The notes beneath the pieces are model-generated. The model ran no database searches, had not been told where the DNA came from, and saw nothing but the letters and a program-made list of their open reading frames with translations. From Chamaea fasciata (Eukaryota; Chordata; Aves; Passeriformes; Sylviidae): DNA of 64,000 nt. The stretch covers positions 1 to 64,000 of the forward strand of contig JARCOQ010000103.1 of assembly GCA_029207755.1 (NCBI GenBank). Reading direction: 5' to 3'. The position numbers and the translations under genes are program-made. Below are positions 46,994 through 58,803 of the stretch, one piece after another (the stretch's first letter is position 1; each line of letters opens with the position of its first letter).

Positions 46994-48329
46994 GGCTTTT
47001 CAAGGGAAACTAGTCTTCCAGCTGTGGCAGCTTGCATCTGGAAGAAATCCTGTTCCATTCGGGATTGTAGGTGGCCGAGGCCAGGTGCCCGGCAGAGGGA
47101 GTTGGGCACAAATGATGGCCTGTTTCCAGGGGTAAGTAAAGTCAGCTGCCCAGGTGCCTGATGTCAGTTTGTAGGAGGCCTTTGGCCCTCCATGGGAAGC
47201 CAGGCTTCCAGCTTGTGGCAGCTTGCATCTGGAAGAAATCCTGTTCCGTTCGGGATTATAGGTGGCCGAGGCCAGGTGCCCGGCAGACGGAGTTGGGCAC
47301 AAAGGATGGCCTGTTTCCAGGGGTAAGTAAAGTCAACTGCCCAGGTGCCTGATGTCAGTTTGTAGGTGGCTATTGTTCCTCCATGGGATGCCAGGCTTCC
47401 AGCTTGTGGCAGCTTGCATCTGGAAGTAATCCTGTTCCGTTCGGGATTGTAGGTGTCCGAGGCCTGGTGCCCGGCAGAAAGAGTTGGGCACAAAGGATGG
47501 CCTGTTTCCAGGGGTAAGTAAAGTCAGCTGCCCAGGTGCCTGATGTCAGTTTGTAGCAGGCCTTTGGCCCTCCATGGGAAGCCTGGCTTCCAGCTTGTGG
47601 CAGCTTGAATCTGGAAGAAATGCTGATCCGTTCGGGATTGTAGGTGGCCGAGGCCAGGTGCCCGGCAGAGGGAGTTGGGAACAAAGGATGGCCTGTTTCC
47701 AGGGGTAAGTAAAGTTAGCTGCCCAGGTGCCTGGTGTCAGTTTGTAGGAGGCCTTTGGCCCTCCAAGGGAAGCTAGTCTTCCAGTTTGTGGCAGCTTGCA
47801 TCTGGAAGAAATGCTGTTTTGCTCGGGAGTGTAGGTGGCCGAGGCCTGGTGCCTGGCAGAGGGAGTTGGGCACAAATGATGGACTGTTTCCAGGGGTAAG
47901 TAAAGTCAGCTGCCCAGGTGCCTGATGTCAGTTTGTAGCAGGCCTTTGGCCCTCCATGGGAAGCCAGGCTTCCAGCTTGTGGCAGCTTGCATCTGGAAGA
48001 AATCCTGTTCCGTTCGGGATTGTAGGTGGCCGAGGCCAGGTGCCCAGCAGAGGAAATTGGGCACAAAGGATGGCCTGTTTCCAGGGGTAAGTAAAGTCAG
48101 CTGCCCAGGTGCCTGATGTCAGTTTGTAGGAGGCCTTTGGCCCTCCAAGGGAAGCCAGGCTTCCAGCTTGTGGCAGCTTGCATCTTGAAGAAATCCTGTT
48201 CCGTTTGGGATTGTCGGTGGCCGATGCCTGGTGCCCGGCAGAGGGAGTTGGGCACAAATGATGGCCTGTTTCCAGGGGTAAGTAAATTCAGCTGCCCAGG
48301 TGCCTGATGTCAGTTTGTAGTAGGCATTT
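46994..48329 (+). repeat. HOR unit B'-5, 7 monomers (1336 bp)
   Basis: Two monomers fewer than 13,407-15,124. The phase monomer here reads TAGGAGGCATTTGGC rather than TAGTAGGCATTTGGC. Confidence 0.83.
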
Positions 48330-49856
48330 GGCTTTTCAAGGGAAACTAGTCTTCCAGCTGTGGCAGCTTGCATCTGGAAGAAATCCTGTTCCATTCGGGA
48401 TTGTAGGTGGCCGAGGCCAGGTGCCCGGCAGAGGGAGTTGGGCACAAATGATGGCCTGTTTCCAGGGGTAAGTAAAGTTAGCTGCCCAGGTGCCTGATGT
48501 CAGTTTGTAGGAGGCCTTTAGCCCTCCAAGAGCAGCCAGGCTTCCGGCTTGTGGTAGCTTGCATCTGGAAGAAATCCTGTTCCGTTCGGGATTGTAGGTG
48601 GCCGAGGTCTGGTGCCCGGCTAAGGGAGTTGGGAACAAAGGATGGCCTGTTTCCAGGGGTAAGTAAAGACAGCTTCCCAGCTGCCTGATGTCAGTTTGTA
48701 GGAGGCCTTTGGCCCTCCAAGGCAAGCAAGTCTTCCAGATTGTGGCAGCTTGCATCTGGAAGAAATCCTGTTCCATTCGAGATTGTAGGTGGCCGAGGCC
48801 AGGTGCCCGGCAGAGGGAGTTGGGCACAAATGATGGCCTGTTTCCAGGGGTAAGTAAAGTCAGCTGCCCAGGTGCCTGATGTCAGTTTGTAGGAGGCCTT
48901 TGGCCCTCCATGGGAAGCCAGGCTTCCAGCTTGTGGCAGCTTGCATCTGGAAGAAATCCTGTTCCGTTCGGGATTATAGGTGGCCGAGGCCAGGTGCCCG
49001 GCAGACGGAGTTGGGCACAAAGGATGGCCTGTTTCCAGGGGTAAGTAAAGTCAGCTGCCCAGGTGCCTGATGTCAGTTTGTAGGTGGCTATTGTTCCTCC
49101 ATGGGATGCCAGGCTTCCAGCTTGTGGCAGCTTGCATCTGGAAGTAATCCTGTTCCGTTCGGGATTGTAGGTGTCCGAGGCCGGGTGCCCGGCAGAAAGA
49201 GTTGGGCACAAAGGATGGCCTGTTTCCAGGGGTAGGTAAAGTCAGCTGCCCAGGTGCCTGATGTCAGTTTGTAGGAGGCCTTTGGCCCTCCATGGGAAGC
49301 CAGGCTTCCAGCATGTGGCAGCTTGCATCTGGAAGAAATCGTGTTCCGTTCAGGATTATAGGTGGCTGAGGCCAGGTGCCCGGCAGACGGAGTTGGGCAC
49401 CAAGGATGGCCTGTTTCCAGGGGTAAGTAAAGTCAGCTGCCCAGGTGCCTGATGTCAGTTTGCAGGTGGCTATTGTTCCTCAATGGGATGCCAGGCTTCC
49501 AGCTTGTGGCTGCTTGCATCTGGAAGTAATCCTGTTCCGTTTGGGATCGTAGGTGGCCGAGGCCTGGTGTCCGGCTAAGGTAGTTGGGAACAAAAGATGG
49601 CCTGCTTCCAGGGGTAAGTAAAGTTAGCTGCCCAGGTGCTTGGTGTCAGTTTGTAGGAGGCCTTTGGCCCTCCAAGGGAAGCCAGGCTTCCAGCTTGTGG
49701 CAGCTTGCATCTTGAAGTAATCCTGTTCCGTTTGGGATTGTCGGTGGCCGATGCCTGATGCCCGGCTGAGGGAGTTGGGCAAAAATGATGGCCTGTTTCC
49801 AGGGGTAAGTAAATTCAGCTGCCCAGGTGCCTGATGTCAGTTTGTAGTAGGCATTT
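48330..49856 (+). repeat. HOR unit B'-6, 8 monomers (1527 bp)
   Basis: Takes the place of the 10- plus 5-monomer pair at 15,125-17,987. A monomer with CAGCATGTGGC and TTCAGGATTATAGG (49,261) reappears at 53,651. Confidence 0.83.
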
Positions 49857-51574
49857 GGCTTTTCAAGGGAAACTAGTCTTCCAGCTGTGGCAGCTTGCAT
49901 CTGGAAGAAATCCTGTTCCATTCGGGATTGTAGGTGGCCGAGGCCAGGTGCCCGGCAGAGGGAGTTGGGCACAAATTATGGCCTGTTTCCAGGGGTAAGT
50001 AAAGTCAGCTGCCCAGGTGCCTGATGTCAGTTTGTAGGAGGCCTTTGGCCCTCCAAGGCAAGCAAGTCTTCCAGATTGTGGCAGCTTGCATCTGGAAGAA
50101 ATCCTGTTCCATTCGGGATTGTAGGTGGCCGAGGCCAGGTGCCCGGCAGAGGGAGTTGGGCACAAATGATGGCCTGTTTCCAGGGGTAAGTAAAGTCAGC
50201 TGCCCAGGTGCCTGATGTCAGTTTGTAGGAGGCCTTTGGCCCTCCATGGGAAGCCAGGCTTCCAGCTTGTGGCAGCTTGCATCTGGAAGAAATCCTGTTC
50301 CGTTCGGGATTATAGGTGGCCGAGGCCAGGTGCCCGGCAGACGGAGTTGGGAACAAAGGAAGGCCTGTTTCCAGGGGTAAGTAAAGTCAGCTGCCCAGGT
50401 GCCTGATGTCAGTTTGCAGGTGGCTATTGTTCCTCCATGGGATGCCAGGCTTCCAGCTTGTGGCTGCTTGCATCTGGAAGTAATCCTGTTCCGTTCGGGA
50501 TTGTAGGTGGCCGAGGCCAGGTGCCCGGCAGAGGGAGTTGGGCACAAATGATGGCCTGTTTCCAGGGGTAAGTAAAGTTAGCTGCCCAGGTGCCTGATGT
50601 CAGTTTGTAGCAGGCCTTTGGCCCTCCAAGGGAAGCAAGTCTTCCAGTTTGTGGCAGCTTGCATCTTGAAGAAATGCTGTTCTGCTCATGACTGTAGGTG
50701 GTCGAGGCCAGGTGCCCGGCAGAGGGAGTTGGGCACAAATGATGGCCTGTTTCCAGGGGTAAGTAAAGTCAGCTGCCCAGGTGCCTGATGTCAGTTTGTA
50801 GCAGGCCTTTGGCCCTCCATGGGAAGCCAGGCTTCCAGCTTGTGGCAGCTTGAATCTGGAAGAAATCCTGTTCCGTTCGGCCTTGTAGGTGTCCGGAGCC
50901 GGGTGGCCTGCTGAGGGAGTAGGGAAAAAAGGATGGCCTGTTTCCAGGGGTAAGTAAAGTCAGCTGCCCAGGTGCCTGATGTCAGTTTTTAGGAGGCCTT
51001 TGGCCCTCCAAGGGAAGCTAGTCTTCCAGTTTGTGGCAGCATGCATCTGGAAGAAATCCTGTTCCGTTCGGGATTGTAGGTGGCCGAGGCCTGGTGCCCG
51101 GCAGAGGGAGTTGGGCACAAATGATAGCCTCTTTCCAGGGGTTAGTAAAGTCAGCTGCCCAGGTGTCTGATGTCAGTTTGTAGCAGGCCTTTGGCCCTCC
51201 ATGGGAAGCCTGGCTTCCAGCTTGTTGCAGCTTGTATCTGGAAGAAATGCTGTTCCGTTCGGGATTGTTGGTGGCCGAGGCCAGGTGCCCGGCAGAGGGA
51301 GTTGGGAACAAAGGATGGCCTGTTTCCAGGGGTAAGTAAAGTCAGCTGCCCAGGTGCCTGATGTCAGTTTGTAGGAGGCCTTTGGCCCTCCAAGGGAAGC
51401 CAGGCTTCCAGCTTGTGGCAGCTTGCATCTGGAAGAAATCCTGTTCCGTTTGGGATTGTCGGTGGCCGATGCCTGGTGCCCGGCAGAGGGAGTTGGGCAC
51501 AAATGATGGCCTGTTTCCAGGGGTAAGTAAATTCAGCTGCCCAGGTGCCTGATGTCAGTTTGTAGTAGGCATTT
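49857..51574 (+). repeat. HOR unit B'-7, 9 monomers (1718 bp)
   Basis: Its first monomers match 17,988 onward at an offset of 31,869; it is one monomer longer than that unit. Confidence 0.83.
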
Positions 51575-53101
51575 GGCTTTTCAAGGGAAACTAGTCTTCC
51601 AGCTGTGGCAGCTTGCATCTGGAAGAAATCCTGTTCCATTCGGGATTGTAGGTGGCCGAGGCCAGGTGCCCGGCAGAGGGAGTTGGGCACAAATGATGGC
51701 CTGTTTCCAGGGGTAAGTAAAGTCAGCTGCCCACGTGCCTGATGTCAGTTTGTAGGAGGCCTTTGGCCCTCCAAGAGCAGCCAGGCTTCCGGCTTGTGGT
51801 AGCTTGCATCTGGAAGAAATCCTGTTCCGTTCGGGATTGTAGGTGGCCAAGGCCTGGTGCCCGGCAGAGGGAGTTGGGAACAAAGGATGGCCAGTTTCCA
51901 GGGGTAAGTAAAGACAGCTGCCCAGGTGCCTGATGTCAGTTTGTAGGACGCCTTTGGCCCTCCAAGGCAAGCAAGTCTTCCAGATTGTGGCAGCTTGCAT
52001 CTGGAAGAAATCCTGTTCCATTCGGGATTGTAGGTGGCCGAGGCCAGGTGCCCGGCAGAGGGAGTTGGGCACAAATGATGGCCTGTTTCCAGGGGTAAGT
52101 AAAGTCAGCTGCCCAGGTGCCTGATGTCAGTTTGTAGGTGGCTATTGTTCCTCCATGGGATGCCAGGCTTCCAGCTTGTGGCTGCTTGCATCTGGAAGTA
52201 ATCCTGTTCCGTTCGGGATTGTAGGTGTCCGAGGCCTGGTGCCCGGCAGAAAGAGTTGGGCACAAATGATGGCCTGTTTCCAGGGGTAAGTAAAGTCAGC
52301 TGCCCAGGTGCCTGATGTCAGTTTGTAGCAGGCCTTTGGCCCTCCATGGGAAGCCTGGCTTCCAGCTTGTGGCAGCTTGCATCTGGAAGAAATGCTGATC
52401 CGTTCGGGATTGTAGGTGGCCGAGGCCAGGTGCCCGGCAGAGGGAGTTGGGAACAAAGGATGGCCTGTTTCCAGGGGTAAGTAAAGTTAGCTGCCCAGGT
52501 GCCTGGTGTCAGTTTGTAGGAGGCCTTTGGCCCTCCAAGGGAAGCTAGTCTTCCAGTTTGTGGCAGCTTGCATCTGGAAGAAATGCTGTTTTGCTCGGGA
52601 GTGTAGGTGGCCGAGGCCTGGTGCCTGGCAGAGGGAGTTGGGCACAAATTATGGCCTGTTTCCAGGGGTAAGAAAAGTCAGCTGCCCAGGTGCCTGATGT
52701 CAGTTTGTAGCAGGCCTTTGGCCCTCCATGGGAAGCCAGGCTTCCAGCTTGTGGCAGCTTGCATCTGGAAGAAATCCTGTTCCGTTCGGGATTGTAGGTG
52801 GCCGAGGCCAGGTGCCCAGCAGAGGAAATTGGGCACAAAGGATGGCCTGTTTCTAGGGGTAAGTAAAGTCAGCTGCCCAGGTGCCTGATGTCAGTTTGTA
52901 GGAGGCCTTTGGCCCTCCAAGGGAAGCCAGGCTTCCAGCTTGTGGCAGCTTGCATCTGGAAGAAATCCTGTTCTGTTTGGGATTGTCGGTGGCCGAGGCC
53001 TGGTGCCCGGCAGAGGGAGTTGGGCACAAATGATGGCCTGTTTCCAGTGGTAAGTAAAGTCAGCTGCCCAGGTGCCTGATGTCAGTTTGTAGTAGGCATT
53101 T
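51575..53101 (+). repeat. HOR unit B'-8, 8 monomers (1527 bp)
   Basis: An additional unit with no equivalent at the end of tract B. The closing phase monomer at 53,102 carries the variant GGCCGATTACATCTGG. Confidence 0.83.
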
Positions 53102-55558
53102 GGCTTTTCAAGGGAAACTAGTCTTCCAGCTGTGGCCGATTACATCTGGAAGAAATCCTGTTCCATTCGGGATTGTAGGTGGCCGAGGCCAGGTGCCCGG
53201 CAGAGGGAGTTGGGCACAAATGATGGCCTGTTTCCAGGGGTAAGTAAAGTCAGCTGCCCAGGTGCCTGATGTCAGTTTGTAGGAGGCCTTTGGCCCTCCA
53301 AGAGCAGCCAGGCTTCCAGCTTGTGGTAGCTTGCATCTTGAAGAAATCCTGTTCCGTTTGGGATCGTAGGTGGCCGAGGCCTGGTGCCCGGCTAAGGGAG
53401 TTGGGCACAAAGGATGGCCTTTTTCCAGGGGTAAGTAAAGTCAGCTGCCCAGGTGCCTGATGTCAGTTTGTAGGAGGCCTTTGGCCCTCCAAGGTAAGCA
53501 AGTCTTCCAGATTGTGGCAGCTTGCATCTGGAAGAAATCCTGTTCCATTCGGGATTGTAGGTGGCCGAGGCCAGGTGCCCGGCAGAGGGAGTTGGGCACA
53601 AATGATGGCCTGTTTCTAGGGGTAAGTAAAGTCAGCTGCCCAGGTGCCTGATGTCAGTTTGTAGGAGGCCTTTGGCCCTCCATGGGAAGCCAGGCTTCCA
53701 GCATGTGGCAGCTTGCATCTGGAAGAAATCCTGTTCCGTTCAGGATTATAGGTGGCTGAGGCCAGGTGCCCGGCAGACGGAGTTGGGCACCAAGGATGGC
53801 CTGTTTCCAGGGGTAAATAAAGTCAGCTGCCCAGGTGCCTGATATCAGTTTGCAGGTGGCTATTGTTCCTCAATGGGATGCCAGGCTTCCAGCTTGTGGC
53901 TGCTTGCATCTGGAAGTAATCCTGTTCCGTTTGGGATCGTAGGTGGCCGAGGCCTGGTGTCCGGCTAAGGTAGTTGGGAACAAAAGATGGCCTGCTTCCA
54001 GGGGTAAGTAAAGTTAGCTGCCCAGGTGCTTGGTGTCAGTTTGTAGGAGGCCTTTAGCCCTCCAAGGGAAGCTAGTCTTCCAGTTTGTGGCAGCTTGCAT
54101 CTGGAAGAAATTCTGTTCTGTTTGGGATTGTAGGTGGCCGAGGCCTGGTGCCCGGCAGAGGGAGTTGGGCACAAATGATGGCCTGTTTCCAGGGCTGAGT
54201 AAAGTCAGCTGCCCAGGTGCCTGATGTCAGTTTGTAGGAGGCCTTTGGCCCTGCAAGGGAAGCTAGTCTTCCAGTTTGTGGCAGCATGCATCTGGAAGAA
54301 ATCCTGTTCCGTTCGGGATTGTAGGTGGCCGAGGCCTGGTGCCCGGCAGAGGGAGTTGGGAACAAATGATGGCCTGTTTCCAGGAGTAAGTAAAGTTAGC
54401 TGCCCAGGTGCCTGATGTCAGTTTGTAGGAGGCCTTTGGCCCTCCAAGGGAAGCTAGTCTTCCAGTTTGTGGCAGCTTGCATCTTGAAGAAATGCTGTTC
54501 TGCTCATGATTGTAGGCGGCCGAGGCCAGGTGCCCGGCAGAGGGAGTTGGGCACAAATGATGGCCTGTTTCCAGGGGTAAGTAAAGTCAGCTGCCCAGGT
54601 GCCTGATGTCAGTTTGTAGCAGGCCTTTGGCCCTCCATGGGAAGCCAGGCTTCCAGCTTGTGGCAGCTTGCATCTGGAAGAAATCCTGCTCCGTTCGGGA
54701 TTGTAGGTGGCCGAGGCCAGGTGCCCAGCAGAGGGAGTTTGGCACAAATGATGGCCTGTTTCCAGGGGTAAGTAAAGTCAGCTGCCCAGGTGCCTGATGT
54801 CAGTTTGTAGGAGGCCTTTGGCACTCCATGGGAAGCCAGGCTTCCAGCTTGTGGCAGCTTGCATCTGAATGAAATCCTGTTCCGTTTGGGATTGTAGGTG
54901 GCCGAGGCCTGGTGCCCGGCAGAGGGAGTTGGGCACAAATGATGGCCTGTTTCCAGGGGTAAGTAAAGTCAGCTGCCCAGGTGCCTGATGTCAGTTTGTA
55001 GGAGGCCTTTGGCCCTTCAAGGGAAACTAGTCTTCTAGATAGTGGCAGCTTGCATCTGGAAGAAATGCTGTTCCATTCGGTATTGTAGGTGGCCGAGGCC
55101 AGGTGCCTGGCAGAGGGAGTTGGGCACAAAGATGGCCTGTTTCCAGGGGTAAGTAAAGTCAGCTGCCCAGGTGCCTGATGTCAGTTTGTAGGAGGCCTTT
55201 GGCCCTCCAAGGGAAGCCAGGCTTCCAGCTTGTGGAAGCTTGCATCTGGAAGAAATCCTGTTCCATTCGGGATTGTAGGTGGCCGAGGCCAGGTGCCCGG
55301 CAGAGGGAGTTGGGCACAAATGATGGCCTGTTTCCAGGGGTAAGTAAAGTCAGCTGCCCAGGTGCCTGATGTCAGTTTGTAGGAGGCCTTTGGCTTTCCA
55401 AGGGAAGCAAGTCTTCCAGTTTGTGGCAGCTGGCATCTGGAAGAAATCCTGTTCCATCCGGGATTATAGGTGGCCGAGGCCTGGTACCCGGCAGAGGGAG
55501 TTGGGCACAAAGATGGCCTGTTTCCAGGGGTAAGTAAAGTCAGCTGCCCAGGTGCCTG

Positions 55559-57040
55559 ATGTCAGTTTGTAGGAGGCCTTTGGCCCTGCAAGGGAAGCTA
55601 GTCTTCCAGTTTGTGGCAGCATGCATCTGGAAGAAATCCTGTTCCGTTCGGGATTGTAGGTGGCCGAGGCCAGGTGCCCGGCAGAGGGAGTTGGGAACAA
55701 AGGATGGCCTGTTTCCAGGGGTAAGTAAAGTTAGCTGCCCAGGTGCCTGATGTCAGTTTTTAGGAGGCCTTTGGCCTGCCAAGGGAAGCTAGTCTTCCAG
55801 TTTGTGGCAGCTTGCATCTTGAAGAAATGCTGTTCTGCTCATGATTGTAGGTGGCCGAGGCCAGGTGCCTGGCAGAGGGAGTTGGGCACAAATGATGGCC
55901 TGTTTCCAGGGGTAAGTAAAGTCAGCTGCCCAGGTGCCTGATGTCAGTTTGTAGGAGGCCTTTGGCCCTTCAAGGGAAACTAGTCTTCCAGATTGTGGCA
56001 GCTTGCATCTGGAAGAAATGCTGTTCCATTCGGTATTGTAGGTGGCCGAGGCCAGGTGCCTGGCAGAGGGAGTTGGGAACAAAGGATGGCCTGTTTCCAG
56101 GGGTAAGTAAAGTCAGCTGCCCAGGTGCCTGATGTCAGTTTGTAGGAGGCCTTTGGCCCTCCAAGGGAAGCCAGGCTCCCAGCTTGTGGCAGCATGCATC
56201 TGGAAGAAATCCTGTTCCGTTTGGGATTGTAGGTGGCCGAGGCCAGGTGCCCAGCAGAGGGAGTTGGGCACAAATGATGGCCTGTTTCCAGGGGTAAGTA
56301 CAGTCAGCTGCCCAGGTGTCTGATGTCAGTTTGTAGTAGGCCTTTGGCTTTTCAAGGGAAACTAGTCTTCCAGTTTGTGGCAGCTTGCATCTGGAAGAAA
56401 TCCTGTTCCATTCGAGATTGTAGGTGGCCGAGGCCAGGTGCCCGGCAGAGGGAGTTGGGCACAAATGATGGCCTGTTTCCAGGGGTAAGTAAAGTCAGCT
56501 GCCCAGGTGCCTGATGTCAGTTTGTAGGAGGCCTTTGGCCCTCCAAGGGAAGCCAGTCTTCCAGTTTGTGGCAGCTTGCATCTGGAAGAAATCCTGTTCC
56601 ATTCGGGATTGTAGGTGGCCGAGGCCTGGTGACCGGCCGAGGGAGTTGGGCACAAAGATGGCCTGTTTCCAGGGGTAAGTAAAGTCAGCTGCCCAGGTGC
56701 CTGATGTCAGTTTGTAGGAGGCCTTTGGCCCTCCATGGGAAGCCTGGCTTCCAGCATGTGGCAGCTTGCATCTGGAAGAAATGCTGATCCGTTCGGGATT
56801 GTAGGTGGCCGAGGCCAGGTGCCCGGCAGAGGGAGTTGGGAACAAAGGATGGCCTGTTTCCAGGGGTAAGTAAAGTTAGCTGCCCAGGTGCCTGGTGTCA
56901 GTTTGTAGGAGGCCTTTGGCCCTCCAAGGGAAGGTAGTCTTCCAGTTTGTGGCAGCTTCCATCTTGAAGAAATGCTGTTTTGCTCGGGAGTGTAGGTGGC
57001 CGAGGCCTGGTGCCTGGCAGAGGGAGTTGGGCACAAATGA
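55559..57040 (+). repeat. Internal duplication in C', copy 1
   Basis: Monomers at 55,559 and 55,750 recur at 58,804 and 58,995 (offset 3245 bp). Those from 55,941 to about 57,040 recur at an offset of 3436 bp, one extra monomer having been gained in the later copy. Confidence 0.78.
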
Positions 57041-58803
57041 TGGACTGCTTCCAGGGGTAAGTAAAGTCAGCTGCCCAGGTGGCTGATGTCAGTTTGTAGG
57101 AGGCCTTTGGCCCTTCAAGGGAAACTAGTCTTCCAGATTGTGGCAGCTTGCATCTGGAAGAAATGCTGTTCCATTCGGTGTTGTAGTTGGCCGAGGCCAG
57201 GTGCCTGGCAGAGGGAGTTGGGCACAAATGATGGCCTGTTTCCAGGGGTAAGTAAAGTCAGCTGCCCAGGTGCCTGATGTCAGTTTGTAGGAGGCCTTTG
57301 GCCCTCCAAGGGAAGCCAGGCTTCCAGCTTGTGGCAGCTTGCATCTGGAAGAAATCCTGTTCCGTTTGGGATTGTAGGTGGCCGAGGCCTGGTGCCCGGC
57401 AGAGGGAGTTGGGCACAAATGATGGCCTGTTTCCAGGGGTAAGTAAAGTCAGCTGCCCAGGTGTCTGATGTCAGTTTGTAGTAGGCCTTTGGCTTTTCAA
57501 GGGAAACTAGTCTTCCAGTTTGTGGCAGCTTGCATCTGGAAGAAATCCTGTTCCATTCGGGATTGTAGGTGGCCGAGGCCAGGTGCCCGGCAGAGGGAGT
57601 TGGGCACAAATGATGGCCTGTTTCCAGGGGTAAGTAAAGTCAGCTGCCCAGGTGCCTGATGTCAGTTTGTAGGAGGCCTTTGGCCCTCCAAGGGAAGCCA
57701 GGCTTCCAGCTTGTGGCAGCTTGCATCTGGAAGAAATCCTGTTCCATTCGGGATTGTAGGTGGCCGAGGCCAGGTGCCCGGCACAGGGAGTTGGGCACAA
57801 ATGATGGCCTGTTTCCAGGGGTAAGTAAAGTCAGCTGCCCAGGTGCCTGATGTCAGTTTGTAGGAGGCCTTTGGCTTTCCAAGGGAAGCAAGTCTTCCAG
57901 TTTGTGGCAGCTGGCATCTGGAAGAAATCCTGTTCCATTCGGGATTATAGGTGGCCGAGGCCTGGTGCCCGGCAGAGGGAGTTGGGCACAAAGATGGCCT
58001 GTTTCCAGGGGTAAGTAAAGTCAGCTGCCCAGGTGCCTGATGTCAGTTTGTAGGAGGCCTTTGGCCCTGCAAGGGAAGCTAGTCTTCCAGATTGTGGCAG
58101 CTTGCATCTGGAAGAAATCCTATTCCGTTCGGGATTGTAGGTGGCCGAGGCCAGGTGCCCGGCAGAGGGAGTTGGGAACAAAGGATGGCCTGTTTCCAGG
58201 GGTAAGTAAAGCTAGCTGCACAGGTGCCTGATGTCAGTTTGTAGCAGGCCTTTGGCCCTCCATGGGAAGCCAGGCTTCCAGATTTTGGCAGCTTGCATCT
58301 GGAAGAAATCCTGTTCTGTTCGGGATTGTAGGTGGACGAGGCCAGGTGCCCGGCAGAGGGAGTTGGGCACAAATGATGGCCTGTTTCCAGGGGTAAGTAA
58401 AGTCAACTGCCCAGGTGCCTGATGTCAGTTTGTAGGAGGCCTTTGGCCCTCCAAGGGAAGCAAGTCTTCCAGTTTGTGGCAGCTTGCATCGCGAAGAAAT
58501 CCTGTTCCGTTCGGGATTGTAGGTGGCCGAGGCCAGGTGCCCGGCAGAGGGAGTTGGGCACAAATGATGGCCTGTTTCCAGGGGTAAGTAAAGTCAGCTG
58601 CCCAGGTGCCTAATGTCAGTGTGCAGGTGGCTATTGTTCCTCCATGGGAAGCCAGGCTTCCAGCTTGTGGCTCCTTGCATCTGGAAATAATCCTGTTCCG
58701 CTCGGGATTGTAGGTGGCCGAGGCCTGGTGCCCGGCAGAGGGAGTTGGGCACAAAGGATGGCCTGTTTCCAGGGCTAAGTAAAGTCAGCTGCCCAGGTGC
58801 CTG

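Larger units (their letters stand above)
37808..54020 (+). repeat. Tract B': second copy of the phase-marked HOR tract
   Basis: Colinear with 4,419-20,060, with an offset that steps by whole monomers: 33,390 at 4,606; 33,581 at 5,182; 34,536 at 6,327; 33,968 at 9,185; 33,585 at 9,759; 33,205 at 13,956; 33,014 at 15,483; 31,869 at 17,777. The first part (37,808-41,076) lacks regular phase markers. Confidence 0.88.
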
